Part shown: in pieces, positions 6,290-13,488 of the stretch
Position numbering within the stretch: position 1 is the first letter of the stretch
Layout of the letters: the number at the start of each line of letters is the position of its first letter
NCBI GenBank assembly: GCA_002309675.1
Contig: DBXX01000094.1
Span: 1-15,140, forward strand
Source: Lachnospiraceae bacterium UBA1201
GTDB lineage: Bacteria > Bacillota > Clostridia > Lachnospirales > Lachnospiraceae
DNA length: 15,140 nt
Direction: 5' to 3'
Position numbers and translations under genes: made by a program
The notes under the pieces: model-generated
Databases searched by the model: none
Seen by the model: only the letters and a program-made list of their open reading frames with translations
What the model was told of the DNA's origin: nothing

Positions 6290-7681
6290 ATGGTCTTTTC
6301 CAGTATGACTTACCTGTTCGTGTTCCTGCCGATGGTGCTGCTGGCCTACTTTATCGCACCGCCGCGAGCACGAAACATGGTTCTTTTGGCATTTAGCCTG
6401 ATCTTTTATGCATGGGGCGAACCGGTCTATATCTTCCTCATGCTCATGTCCATTACGGTCAATTACGTCTTCGGGCGTATCATTTCCAACAACCGGGCGA
6501 ACCACTCACGGTACGCGAAGCTGAACCTCGGCATCGCCGTGGGCTGGAATTTGCTGGCGCTGGGTATCTTTAAGTATTATCCGTTCGTATCGTCGCAGTT
6601 ACGCGGCATGGGACTCAAATTCATCCCGGCCATGAAACTCATCCTGCCCATCGGTATCTCGTTCTATACCTTCCAGGCGATCTCGTATCTGGTCGATGTA
6701 TATCGAAACAAGATCCGTGTGCAGCGCGGTTTCTTTAAGTTCGCCCTGTATATCTCGATGTTTCCGCAGCTCATCGCCGGCCCCATCGTCCGTTACGAAG
6801 ATGTGGAGAAGCAGTTGACGAAGCGGAAGGTAACGCTCGCCATGTTCGGAAACGGCGGCGAATACTTCCTGCGCGGCCTCATTAAGAAGGTCCTGCTGGC
6901 GAACCAACTCGGCGCGCTTTACGTGCAGATCGAGAGCCTCGGAGCGGCGCATGCGTCGGTACTCACTGCCTGGCTCGGCGCATTTGCCTATACGTTCCAG
7001 ATCTATTTTGACTTCAGCGGTTACTCCGACATGGCCATCGGCCTGGGTAAGATGTTCGGTTTCCGCTTCCCGAAGAACTTTGACTATCCGTACACGGCGT
7101 CTAGCATCACATCGTTCTGGCGTCGCTGGCATATATCCCTTAGTTCGTGGTTCCGCGAATATGTATATATCCCGCTTGGCGGTAAACGCGTTTCGCCGCG
7201 TAAGCACGTGCGCAACATACTGATCGTATGGATGCTGACCGGTTTCTGGCACGGCGCCGGTTGGAACTTCGTGCTTTGGGGCCTGTATTACGGCATTCTG
7301 CTCCTGCTGGAGAAATATGTCGTCCATGACCGCATCAGCCGTCACCCGTGGCCGGGACGTATCCTTACGTTCCTGCTCGTTACCATCGGCTGGATGTTCT
7401 TCGTACACACCGATTTCTCCGAGATGCTGACCTATGTGGGTCACATGTTCGGCGTCGGCTGTACATTTGCCAATGCGACCACAGGATACTTCCTGCGTAC
7501 CGGACTTCTGGTCCTGCTTTTGGGAATGTTCTTCTCAACGCCGATATTCCACCGACTCAACGAGCAGTTCGCAGTGAAGTATTACACCACGTCGATCGCG
7601 ATCCGTATCGTGATGTTCATGCTTTGTATAGCAGCATTGGTTTACCAGAGTTACAATCCGTTCTTGTATTTCAGATTTTAA
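6290..7681 (+). CDS. MBOAT-family O-acyltransferase (AlgI/DltB/PatA type)
   Basis: This 463-residue, multi-helix membrane protein is of normal length for the family. It starts with the typical MVFSSMTYLFVFLPMVLL. Conserved motifs are present: IGISFYTFQAISYLVDVYR, PQLIAGPIVRYED, YFDFSGYSDMAIGLGKMFGF, FWRRWHISLSSWFREYVYIPLGG (His281) and TGFWHGAGWNFVLWGLYYG, where His321 is the expected catalytic histidine. Members take acyl groups, usually acetyl from acetyl-CoA, on the cytoplasmic side and pass them across the membrane to a partner that modifies a polysaccharide, peptidoglycan or teichoic acid. The DHHW and SGNH genes downstream are the likely partners. RBS AAGGGGGA at 6276-6283 overlaps the stop of the DUF4358 gene. 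No DltA or DltC gene is present, so D-alanylation is unlikely. Confidence 0.93.
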   Translation: MVFSSMTYLFVFLPMVLLAYFIAPPRARNMVLLAFSLIFYAWGEPVYIFLMLMSITVNYVFGRIISNNRANHSRYAKLNLGIAVGWNLLALGIFKYYPFVSSQLRGMGLKFIPAMKLILPIGISFYTFQAISYLVDVYRNKIRVQRGFFKFALYISMFPQLIAGPIVRYEDVEKQLTKRKVTLAMFGNGGEYFLRGLIKKVLLANQLGALYVQIESLGAAHASVLTAWLGAFAYTFQIYFDFSGYSDMAIGLGKMFGFRFPKNFDYPYTASSITSFWRRWHISLSSWFREYVYIPLGGKRVSPRKHVRNILIVWMLTGFWHGAGWNFVLWGLYYGILLLLEKYVVHDRISRHPWPGRILTFLLVTIGWMFFVHTDFSEMLTYVGHMFGVGCTFANATTGYFLRTGLLVLLLGMFFSTPIFHRLNEQFAVKYYTTSIAIRIVMFMLCIAALVYQSYNPFLYFRF

Positions 7682-7701
7682 ATACAGAGTTTTTTAAATT
7701 C

Positions 7702-7723
7702 ACAGTTTCTTTACAGAAGCTGT
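7702..7723 (+). other. hairpin in the MBOAT-DHHW gap
   Basis: ACAGTTTCT (7702-7710) and AGAAGCTGT (7715-7723) pair over 9 positions (one G-U) around a TTAC loop, directly before the ribosome binding site at 7728. There is no T run after it, so it is not a terminator. It could set relative expression of the flanking genes by protecting mRNA ends after cleavage. Confidence 0.45.
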
Positions 7724-7727
7724 TACC

Positions 7728-7733
7728 AGGAGG
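7728..7733 (+). promoter_or_regulatory. ribosome binding site that decides the DHHW start
   Basis: AGGAGG lies 8 bases before the ATG at 7742. The GTG at 7733 overlaps the site, so a start three codons earlier is excluded. Confidence 0.85.
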
Positions 7734-7741
7734 TGAGGCAA

Positions 7742-8935
7742 ATGACAGATCGAGAAGCCAGAGAGCGCGCACGAAAACTGCGTTTCTTCCGTCTGCTCGG
7801 AATCGTATTTCTGATGTTGATTTTCCTGCTGTCATTTCTGCGCCTCATATGGCCGCGAAAGGCCTACTCCGCTCAGGAGCGCCGGACGCTGGCCCAGTTC
7901 CCGGAGATGACGACGGAGAACCTGAAAAACGGCACGTTCACCAACGCGATGGAGGACTATCTGGCCGACCAGTTCCCTGCCCGAAACGTCTGGGTCTACC
8001 TGGACGATTTGCGCGGACGCATCATGGGAGAGAAGTATTCCCAGGGCGTGTACCGCAGCGGAAGCAATTATCTGATCGAAGAATTCAAACGCACGGATGA
8101 CAATCGTGCCGCAAAGACAACGAAGGCGGTGATGGATTATCTCCGTGAGTATCCCGATGTATCGGCCTACTTCATGCTGGTGCCGAACGCCTGCTGGATC
8201 CTGAAAGATAAGTTGCCGGGCGGAGCGCCAATCGACTCGGAAGAGGATTGGTATACGTCCTGGTCACAGGAAGTGAAGAACGCGTCCCTTTCGAACCTTA
8301 AGGTGATCTCGCTCGCCCCGACATTTGCCGAGGAAGCAGCACAGGGAAAGCAGATATACTATCGCACGGACCATCACTGGACGACTTACGGAGCGTATGT
8401 CGGAGCGAAGGAGCTGGCTGCTCAGATGGGACTTCAATTTGAGACCCGGAACTGGAAGAAGGTGGAAGTCCACAAGCGCTTCCAGGGCACCTTGATGAGT
8501 AAGAGCGGTTTCTACAGCCGCACTGCGGATACGATCGAACTGTATCTGCCGGATCCGGATGTGCCCAGCGTGACGGCTTATAAGGAGCAGCAGAAGACAC
8601 TGCCAGGCCTGTATTCGTCGGAAGGACTCACCGGCGATGACCCGTATGAGGTATTCTTCGGGGGCAATTATCCCTGGCTGAACATCTCGACGAAGGCACA
8701 GACAAACCGGAAGCTCCTGATCTTTAAGGACTCCTATGCAAATGCTATGATCGGATTTTTGTGTCCGTTCTTTTCGGAGATCCATGTTGTGGATCCGAGA
8801 TACTATACCGGAGATATCCGGACATTGACCGCATCCGCGGGCATCACGGATATCTGTTTCCTGTATAATGTCAAAACGTATTATGAGGACGCGTCCCTTT
8901 CGTTGATCCTGGAAGGAGGCGAAGCGGATGAATAA
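7742..8935 (+). CDS. DHHW family protein (AlgX/AlgJ-like SGNH acyltransferase)
   Basis: This 397-residue protein has a basic N-terminus and one hydrophobic anchor (about 15-38, LLGIVFLMLIFLLSFLRLIW), then a large extracytoplasmic domain. The DHHW motif that names PF14286 is at residues 210-213 (YYRTDHHWTTYGAY). The region LLIFKDSYANAMIGFL carries Ser331. In AlgX and AlgJ the catalytic Asp-x-His precedes the Ser, a permuted SGNH order; here Asp210, His212 and Ser331 fit that order. The expected role is to take the acyl group delivered by the MBOAT protein and place it on a surface or secreted glycan; this is inferred from the neighbour and the family. Its last 8 bases overlap the start of the next gene, so the two are probably translationally coupled. 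Confidence 0.88.
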   Translation: MTDREARERARKLRFFRLLGIVFLMLIFLLSFLRLIWPRKAYSAQERRTLAQFPEMTTENLKNGTFTNAMEDYLADQFPARNVWVYLDDLRGRIMGEKYSQGVYRSGSNYLIEEFKRTDDNRAAKTTKAVMDYLREYPDVSAYFMLVPNACWILKDKLPGGAPIDSEEDWYTSWSQEVKNASLSNLKVISLAPTFAEEAAQGKQIYYRTDHHWTTYGAYVGAKELAAQMGLQFETRNWKKVEVHKRFQGTLMSKSGFYSRTADTIELYLPDPDVPSVTAYKEQQKTLPGLYSSEGLTGDDPYEVFFGGNYPWLNISTKAQTNRKLLIFKDSYANAMIGFLCPFFSEIHVVDPRYYTGDIRTLTASAGITDICFLYNVKTYYEDASLSLILEGGEADE

Positions 8936-9968
8936 TCACTATAAGAAACTCATGCGTAAGGCCTTCCACCTGATCTTAGGATCGATCGGTTTCTTCCTCT
9001 TCGTTACGCTTATGTATGTGATCGCCGTGAGTGGGAAGAAGCCCGTGAAGGCAGGCGTGGATATCGTGAAGGATATCGAAGGACAGAACGTTCCGGCTCT
9101 GTTGCAGGCCATCCGCCAGAAGGATGTGACCCAGATCGATGTGACCGTTCCTTACACGGAGGAACCCTTATATCCGGTACCGGAGAAGACTACGGAAGAG
9201 ATCACTACGCAGGCGCCGTTACCTGTGATAACAGAGGAAGATGTCACGGAGCCGGCGGACGAACCCGCGACGAAAGAGACGGGAGAACTGCCGACCGAGT
9301 CTCCTACACAGGCACCGACGGTTCCGATCCCGACCGAGCCGTCGCTTACCGTAAAGCAGATTAAGATCATGGATTTCCAGAAAGAGTGGAATGAAAAACT
9401 CGATCTGAATGATGTCCGGAACCTTTCTAATGAAGAGCAACAGCAGATTCATGCGATGTTCATGAATACGATCTTCTTCGGTGACTCGATGACACAGGCC
9501 ATCGGTGACTATGGTTTCATCGATATGTCACAGGTGATCTATAAGAGAAGCGCGTCCGTGGATGCATTGATCGAGAAGATCCCTGAGGTAGCCGCTGTCT
9601 ACCCCGAACGGGTAGTTATCTTCGTCGGTCTGAATAACTGTAATTTCTATAAGACGCCGGAGGATTTTGCGACCGCATTTACCGCGCTCGTACAGAAGCT
9701 TCGGGAGCAGATCCCGGGCGTGACGCTGTACGTGTCGTCCCTGTTGCCGCCGTCCGACGTGCTCGGAAGCACGCGTGCAGATCTCGTTCGGGCGCCGATG
9801 TACGACGCGCTTCTGAACCACACGGCAAATATCTTAGGTGTGAATTACATCGATTCGAAATGGATCGTCCGCCAGCAGAACTATCTGAAGGACGGCATTC
9901 ACATGAACCGGACATTCTACCGTGTATGGTTCCGCTATCTGCAGCTGCTGATGGGCCCGAACCTGTAA
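8928..9968 (+). CDS. membrane-anchored SGNH/GDSL hydrolase
   Basis: This 346-residue protein has a cytoplasmic basic tail, one hydrophobic helix at about 14-34 (LILGSIGFFLFVTLMYVIAV), a long Thr/Pro/Glu-rich linker (about 75-145) suited to crossing the cell wall, and a C-terminal SGNH domain. The catalytic blocks are visible: GDS with Ser187 (IFFGDSMTQ), GLNN with Asn236 in the oxyanion position, and Asp322-x-x-His325 (KDGIHMN). SGNH enzymes hydrolyse or transfer acyl esters. With an MBOAT and a DHHW protein next to it, it is likely an O-acyl esterase or transferase acting on the same glycan. The ATG at 8928 overlaps the previous gene by 8 bases and follows GGAAGGAGG (8911-8919). No clear terminator follows. 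Confidence 0.9.
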   Translation: MNNHYKKLMRKAFHLILGSIGFFLFVTLMYVIAVSGKKPVKAGVDIVKDIEGQNVPALLQAIRQKDVTQIDVTVPYTEEPLYPVPEKTTEEITTQAPLPVITEEDVTEPADEPATKETGELPTESPTQAPTVPIPTEPSLTVKQIKIMDFQKEWNEKLDLNDVRNLSNEEQQQIHAMFMNTIFFGDSMTQAIGDYGFIDMSQVIYKRSASVDALIEKIPEVAAVYPERVVIFVGLNNCNFYKTPEDFATAFTALVQKLREQIPGVTLYVSSLLPPSDVLGSTRADLVRAPMYDALLNHTANILGVNYIDSKWIVRQQNYLKDGIHMNRTFYRVWFRYLQLLMGPNL

Positions 9969-10010
9969 ACGATGTCCTGCGACAGGAATTCCCCGACGGC
10001 GATTTTTCGC

Positions 10011-10039
10011 TTTACATTGACCGGGGTATCCGATATAAT
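10011..10039 (+). promoter_or_regulatory. sigma-A promoter of isocitrate dehydrogenase
   Basis: TTTACA (10011-10016), 17 bases, TATAAT (10034-10039). Transcription should start near 10046, giving a GC-rich leader of about 113 bases with a small CGGC/GCCG hairpin at 10125-10136 just before the ribosome binding site AAAGGAGA (10142-10149). Confidence 0.82.
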
Positions 10040-10159
10040 CATAAACATGTGATAAATCATCTTCGGACTGACGAGCGACGGCGCTGCGATACGACAGCCA
10101 CCGAGCCCGAAAGCCCGAGCATCCCGGCAAATGCCGATAATAAAGGAGACATAAATACG

Positions 10160-11371
10160 ATGCAGAAGATTCAAATGACGACGCCTATCGTAGAGATGGA
10201 CGGCGACGAAATGACCAGGATCCTGTGGAAGATGATAAAGGATGACCTCATCCTTCCGTTCGTAGACCTGAAGAGTGAGTACTACGATCTGGGCCTGGAA
10301 AACCGCGATAAAACCGATGATCAGGTAACGGTCGATTCGGCAAAGGCAGCGCTGAAATACGGTGTAGCCGTTAAGTGCGCGACCATCACGCCGAACGCAG
10401 CCCGTGTGAAGGAATATAACTTAAAAGAGATGTGGAAGAGCCCGAATGCCACCATCCGCGCCATCATGGACGGTACGGTATTCCGTGCGCCCATCATCGT
10501 AAAGGGTGTCGAGCCGTATGTTCGTACGTGGAAGAAGCCCATCACGATCGCCCGTCATGCTTATGGCGACCTCTATAAGGCCAGTGAGATGAAGATTCCG
10601 GGACCCGGAAAATGTGAGCTCGTTTACACCGCGGCAGATGGCAGCGAGACGCGTGAACTGGTGCACGAGTTTAAGAGCGCAGGCATTGCCCAGGGTATGC
10701 ACAACCTGATCCCTTCCATCGAGAGCTTCGCACGCAGCTGCTTCTCCTATGCACTGGATACCCATCAGGATCTGTGGTTTGCAACGAAGGACACCATCTC
10801 CAAGAAGTATGATCATACCTTTAAGGATATCTTCCAGGAGATCTATGATAATGAATACAAAGAGCAGTTCGAGAAGGCCGGCATCGAGTATTTCTATACC
10901 TTGATCGATGACGCTGTAGCTCGTGTCGTTAAGAGCGAGGGTGGCTACATCTGGGCTTGCAAGAACTACGACGGTGACGTTATGAGCGACATGGTCGCTA
11001 CCGCATTCGGTTCTCTGGCCATGATGACCAGCGTTCTGGTATCCCCGGACGGCAAGTACGAGTATGAGGCTGCGCACGGAACCGTACAGCGTCACTACTA
11101 TAAGTATCTGAAGGGTGAGGAGACCTCTACGAACTCCGTTGCGACGATCTTCGCATGGAGCGGGGCACTGCGTCGCCGCGGCCAGATGGATAACCTTCCC
11201 GAACTGATGCGCTACGCAGACTGCCTGGAGAAGGCGACGATCGACACCATCGAAGAAGGCTACATGACGAAGGATCTGGCGCTGGTTTCTTCCCTGCCGG
11301 ATATCCACGCATTGTCCAGCGAGGGCTTTATCAAAGCGATCGCAGAGCGTTTGGCGAAACTGCTGGCATAA
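10160..11371 (+). CDS. icd: NADP-dependent isocitrate dehydrogenase, type II (eukaryotic-like)
   Basis: This 403-residue protein converts isocitrate and NADP+ to 2-oxoglutarate, CO2 and NADPH in the cytoplasm. It belongs to the homodimeric type II group: VEMDGDEMTRILWKMIK at the N-terminus, CATITPNAARVKEYNL, SPNATIRAIMDGTVFRAPI (substrate Ser/Asn/Arg loop), and YDGDVMSDMVATAFGSLAMMTSVL with the metal-binding aspartates. The cofactor loop AAHGTVQRHYYKYLKGEETSTN (split here at residues 304-325) carries Arg311-His312, the pair that recognises the 2'-phosphate of NADP+. The frame is open upstream to 9860 inside the SGNH gene, but the ATG at 10160 has a good ribosome binding site and begins the conserved domain. 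It stands alone between its own promoter and terminator; no citrate synthase or aconitase gene lies in the window, so it probably serves glutamate synthesis and NADPH supply. Confidence 0.96.
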   Translation: MQKIQMTTPIVEMDGDEMTRILWKMIKDDLILPFVDLKSEYYDLGLENRDKTDDQVTVDSAKAALKYGVAVKCATITPNAARVKEYNLKEMWKSPNATIRAIMDGTVFRAPIIVKGVEPYVRTWKKPITIARHAYGDLYKASEMKIPGPGKCELVYTAADGSETRELVHEFKSAGIAQGMHNLIPSIESFARSCFSYALDTHQDLWFATKDTISKKYDHTFKDIFQEIYDNEYKEQFEKAGIEYFYTLIDDAVARVVKSEGGYIWACKNYDGDVMSDMVATAFGSLAMMTSVLVSPDGKYEYEAAHGTVQRHYYKYLKGEETSTNSVATIFAWSGALRRRGQMDNLPELMRYADCLEKATIDTIEEGYMTKDLALVSSLPDIHALSSEGFIKAIAERLAKLLA

Positions 11372-11391
11372 AATCTATCAGAGAATTTTAC

Positions 11392-11426
11392 AACCGGGAA
11401 ATGTTATATTTCCCGGTTATTTCTTT
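11392..11426 (+). terminator. Rho-independent terminator after icd
   Basis: AACCGGGAAAT (11392-11402) and ATTTCCCGGTT (11408-11418) form a perfect 11-bp stem with a 5-base loop, followed by ATTTCTTT. Confidence 0.92.
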
Positions 11427-11454
11427 CAAAAAACTTACAATCTTTCGTTTTTAA

Positions 11455-11483
11455 TTGACGTGATCGTGCATTTCCGCTATAAT
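11455..11483 (+). promoter_or_regulatory. near-consensus sigma-A promoter of lipoprotein 1
   Basis: TTGACG (11455-11460), 17 bases, TATAAT (11478-11483): five of six and six of six matches to consensus. Two short motifs, CTTACAAT (11434-11441) and TCTTTCGTTTTT (11441-11452), precede the -35 box and also occur upstream of the promoter of the paralogous gene. Confidence 0.92.
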
Positions 11484-11489
11484 ACGTGT

Positions 11490-11610
11490 GTCGCAGGGGC
11501 GTATTCTGTGTTTCACAGGGAGGAGTTAGGACGCGCCTGCAACAAGAGTAACTCAAGGGGTGTGCTTTCTTTTGAGCCACACATACTAACTTAAAAAGTG
11601 AGGATGGATT
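11490..11610 (+). promoter_or_regulatory. structured 5' leader of lipoprotein 1
   Basis: The leader of about 120 bases can fold into a long stem: GCAGG(G)GCGT (11493-11502) with ACGC(G)CCTGC (11531-11540), nine pairs with one G-G mismatch. Inside it is a perfect hairpin CTGTG-TTT-CACAG (11506-11518), followed by the unpaired stretch 11519-11530, which resembles a Shine-Dalgarno site but has no start codon. Next, CTCAA (11552-11556), GTGTG (11560-11564), TTGAG (11572-11576) and CACAC (11578-11582) are arranged as an H-type pseudoknot. I match it to no riboswitch class I know. The working ribosome binding site is GTGAGGA at 11598-11604. Confidence 0.5.
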
Positions 11611-13257
11611 ATGAGAAGAACAAAGAAATTTGCTGCTGTATCCATGAGTGCTATGCTCGCACTTTCTTCTATGGCCGGATGTACCAAGAAGGATGCAGGA
11701 GATGAGACCACACAGGCAACGGTTGCAAGTCAGCCGGAAACCACAGCTGAAGTTAAGACTACAGAAGCTCCTGCTGATACTACAAAAGCAGTTGCAGAGG
11801 AAAATCCTACTGTTTCTAACGGCGACGACAAATCAAACGCAACCGAAGCTGAAAAGACAACTGAGGCAGAGACCGAAGCCGAAAAGACAACCGAGGCAGA
11901 GACCGAAGTTGAAAAGACAACTGAGGCAGAGACCGAAGAGGCTACCAAGCCTGTCGGCGGTGAAGCTTTCGAAATCAAGACGACCGACGCTCTGGCTAAG
12001 CTTCTGGATGTTGTAAAGGAGTCCGAGAAGACTTCTAATAAGACAGAGATTACAGTAGATCTCGGCGATATGCTTGCAAGCACAGTCAGCCTTACCGATG
12101 TAAAGGTTAAGCTGGATGTAGACAGCTTCATGGATATTGCTAAGAAGCAGGGTTCCGGCACGATCGGCGTTGATCTTGCCGCTAAAGAATTGAAGATTTC
12201 CGGTGATCTGGTTCGCTTTGCAGTAGATAAGGATCACAGCGCATTCAGCATTGATGCACTTAAGCTGGCCGCCGGCGTTTTCGGCAGCGAGGATGCAGTT
12301 TCCTCACTCCTTCAGGGATTTGGTGTTCCGCTCACGACTGCTGATATCAAGAAGATCACCAGCGTTCAGCTTCCGGTAGGTACCGATCTTATCGATCTCG
12401 CAGCTATCGACAGCGATGCCATCGCATTTGCAAAGGATTATGCGAAGCGTATCCTCAGCGGACTGGATGAGCGTTCCGTTAAGGGAAGCGGTAATAAGGT
12501 TGAGATCACTCCGGACGGAGCTTTGCTTGCATCTCTGGCTCGTTCCGTGATCTTGAACACGACCGAAGAGGATATCGACAAATTCATCGAGATCGCTCCG
12601 AAGCTTATGCCTACGATCAATGAAGATAAGATCGACGTAGCTGTAAAGGCGATCATTTCAGAAGTTGAAAAAGGCTTCAAGAACGCAGGTATGAGCACCG
12701 AAGATCTGGGCCTCGATGGTATCGAAGATAAGATCGAAGAGCTTAAGAAGCAGCTCAAAGAACAGAGCGGCGGTATCCTTGAAGGACTGGTTGATTCGAA
12801 GGATGACATCAAGAAGAAACTGGCTGAACTGAAGAAGCAGTTCGTTGATGAAGTTAAGACGGAAGAAGATTATCAGGAAGCTATTGATACAGTAAATGAA
12901 TCTCTGGAAGAGATCTTCAAGAACGGCCTTCCTAAGATCGTTATCGAGGCAAATGCTGACTCTATTAAGATCAGCTGTGATGGCGAGATCACCATTCCTT
13001 CTACCCTTAAGACAAAACTTCCGATCGAAGATCCTTCTATCGATGGAGTAATGGAGCAGGTTAAAGAATTGGAAGGTTCCGTGATCAAGTTCTCCGTGAA
13101 GTCTGTTTCTGAAGCAAATAAGGGTTCCTTTAAGGATGTTGAGGGTGCGTCTCAGCTTTCCGATGTTATTACCACAGTTCTGAACTTGGTTAAGACCATT
13201 CAGTCCCAGCAGGGACAGGGCGGCGGATCTATGTCCGGTCTGCTCTCAGGTCTGTAA
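11611..13257 (+). CDS. putative lipoprotein with Thr/Glu-rich repeat linker (lipoprotein 1)
   Basis: This 548-residue protein has a type II signal peptide: basic MRRTKK, a hydrophobic core and the lipobox MAGC with Cys24 as the lipid-modified residue. It should be anchored on the outer face of the membrane. Residues 25-118 are a Thr/Glu/Ala-rich linker containing three 10-residue repeats (79-108). The rest is a soluble domain with alternating beta and helical stretches and a helical, possibly coiled-coil segment around 369-433 (IEDKIEELKKQLKEQ and KKKLAELKKQFVDEV). The end is Gly/Gln/Ser-rich. I do not recognise the fold. It is a clear paralog of the protein at 13489-15027 (for example PVGTDL/PVGTGI, a KGSGN/TGSGN stretch, EEIFKNGLPKI/REIFKDGFPKI). 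Codon use is biased to GTT, GCT, CTT and AAG, with Ser TCG nearly absent, suggesting high expression. Confidence 0.88.
   Translation: MRRTKKFAAVSMSAMLALSSMAGCTKKDAGDETTQATVASQPETTAEVKTTEAPADTTKAVAEENPTVSNGDDKSNATEAEKTTEAETEAEKTTEAETEVEKTTEAETEEATKPVGGEAFEIKTTDALAKLLDVVKESEKTSNKTEITVDLGDMLASTVSLTDVKVKLDVDSFMDIAKKQGSGTIGVDLAAKELKISGDLVRFAVDKDHSAFSIDALKLAAGVFGSEDAVSSLLQGFGVPLTTADIKKITSVQLPVGTDLIDLAAIDSDAIAFAKDYAKRILSGLDERSVKGSGNKVEITPDGALLASLARSVILNTTEEDIDKFIEIAPKLMPTINEDKIDVAVKAIISEVEKGFKNAGMSTEDLGLDGIEDKIEELKKQLKEQSGGILEGLVDSKDDIKKKLAELKKQFVDEVKTEEDYQEAIDTVNESLEEIFKNGLPKIVIEANADSIKISCDGEITIPSTLKTKLPIEDPSIDGVMEQVKELEGSVIKFSVKSVSEANKGSFKDVEGASQLSDVITTVLNLVKTIQSQQGQGGGSMSGLLSGL
11845..11934 (+). 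repeat. three 30-bp tandem repeats in the lipoprotein 1 linker
   Basis: Units at 11845-11874, 11875-11904 and 11905-11934 are nearly identical, differing mainly at third codon positions. They encode EAEKTTEAET, EAEKTTEAET and EVEKTTEAET. As the unit is a multiple of three, copy number can change without breaking the frame. Confidence 0.95.
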
Positions 13258-13280
13258 TTAAATAATTTAACGATAGACCG

Positions 13281-13313
13281 CAGGTCCGGGCATATGCCCG
13301 GACCTGTTTTATT
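13281..13313 (+). terminator. strong Rho-independent terminator after lipoprotein 1
   Basis: Positions 13281-13306 form a perfect 26-base palindrome (arm CAGGTCCGGG, centre CATATG), followed by TTTTATT. As DNA it is symmetrical, but the following T run and the position 23 bases after the stop mark it as a terminator. Confidence 0.94.
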
Positions 13314-13363
13314 GCCGAGGCACCGAAATTTCTTTCGTTTTTCTTACAATATGGCATAGGAAA

Positions 13364-13392
13364 TTGACCCGCTGATATCCGTACTCTATAAT
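13364..13392 (+). promoter_or_regulatory. near-consensus sigma-A promoter of lipoprotein 2
   Basis: TTGACC (13364-13369), 17 bases, TATAAT (13387-13392). Upstream are TCTTTCGTTTTT (13331-13342) and CTTACAAT (13343-13350), the same two motifs as before the lipoprotein 1 promoter but in the opposite order. Confidence 0.92.
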
Positions 13393-13399
13393 GTTACAG

Positions 13400-13488
13400 T
13401 CGGAACATATGTCCGATAGGGCGCGTCTGCGCTCAGTCTGTTATCGTAAGTCGGATATGTTTATGTGTTTTTGTAAAGAGGAGTTTGA
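13400..13488 (+). promoter_or_regulatory. structured 5' leader of lipoprotein 2
   Basis: ACATAT (13405-13410) and CCGA (13413-13416) pair with ATATGT (13455-13460) and TCGG (13451-13454), forming a 10-bp closing stem with a 2-base bulge. Inside is a tight hairpin GCGC-GTCT-GCGC (13421-13432). The ribosome binding site AGAGGAG precedes the ATG at 13489 by about 6 bases and lies outside the stem. It does not share obvious sequence with the lipoprotein 1 leader, and I match it to no riboswitch class. Confidence 0.45.

Noticed and set aside
6599..7444. Minus-strand open frame of 281 codons opposite the MBOAT gene
   Set aside because: Shadow frame: the plus strand carries all MBOAT motifs, while the minus product has no membrane helix or motif.
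10017..10022. TTGACC as the -35 box of the icd promoter
   Set aside because: It would leave only an 11-base spacer to TATAAT at 10034; TTTACA at 10011 gives exactly 17.
10421..11308. Minus-strand open frame of 295 codons opposite icd
   Set aside because: It is a shadow of a strongly conserved enzyme gene with biased codons; it has no ribosome binding site or recognisable domain.
11490..11610. Known riboswitch (cyclic-di-GMP or preQ1 type)
   Set aside because: The pseudoknot-like layout recalls preQ1 RNAs, but the conserved bases that I know for either class are not there.
11845..11934. CRISPR-like direct repeats
   Set aside because: The 30-bp units are adjacent with no spacers and encode an in-frame decapeptide inside a lipoprotein gene.
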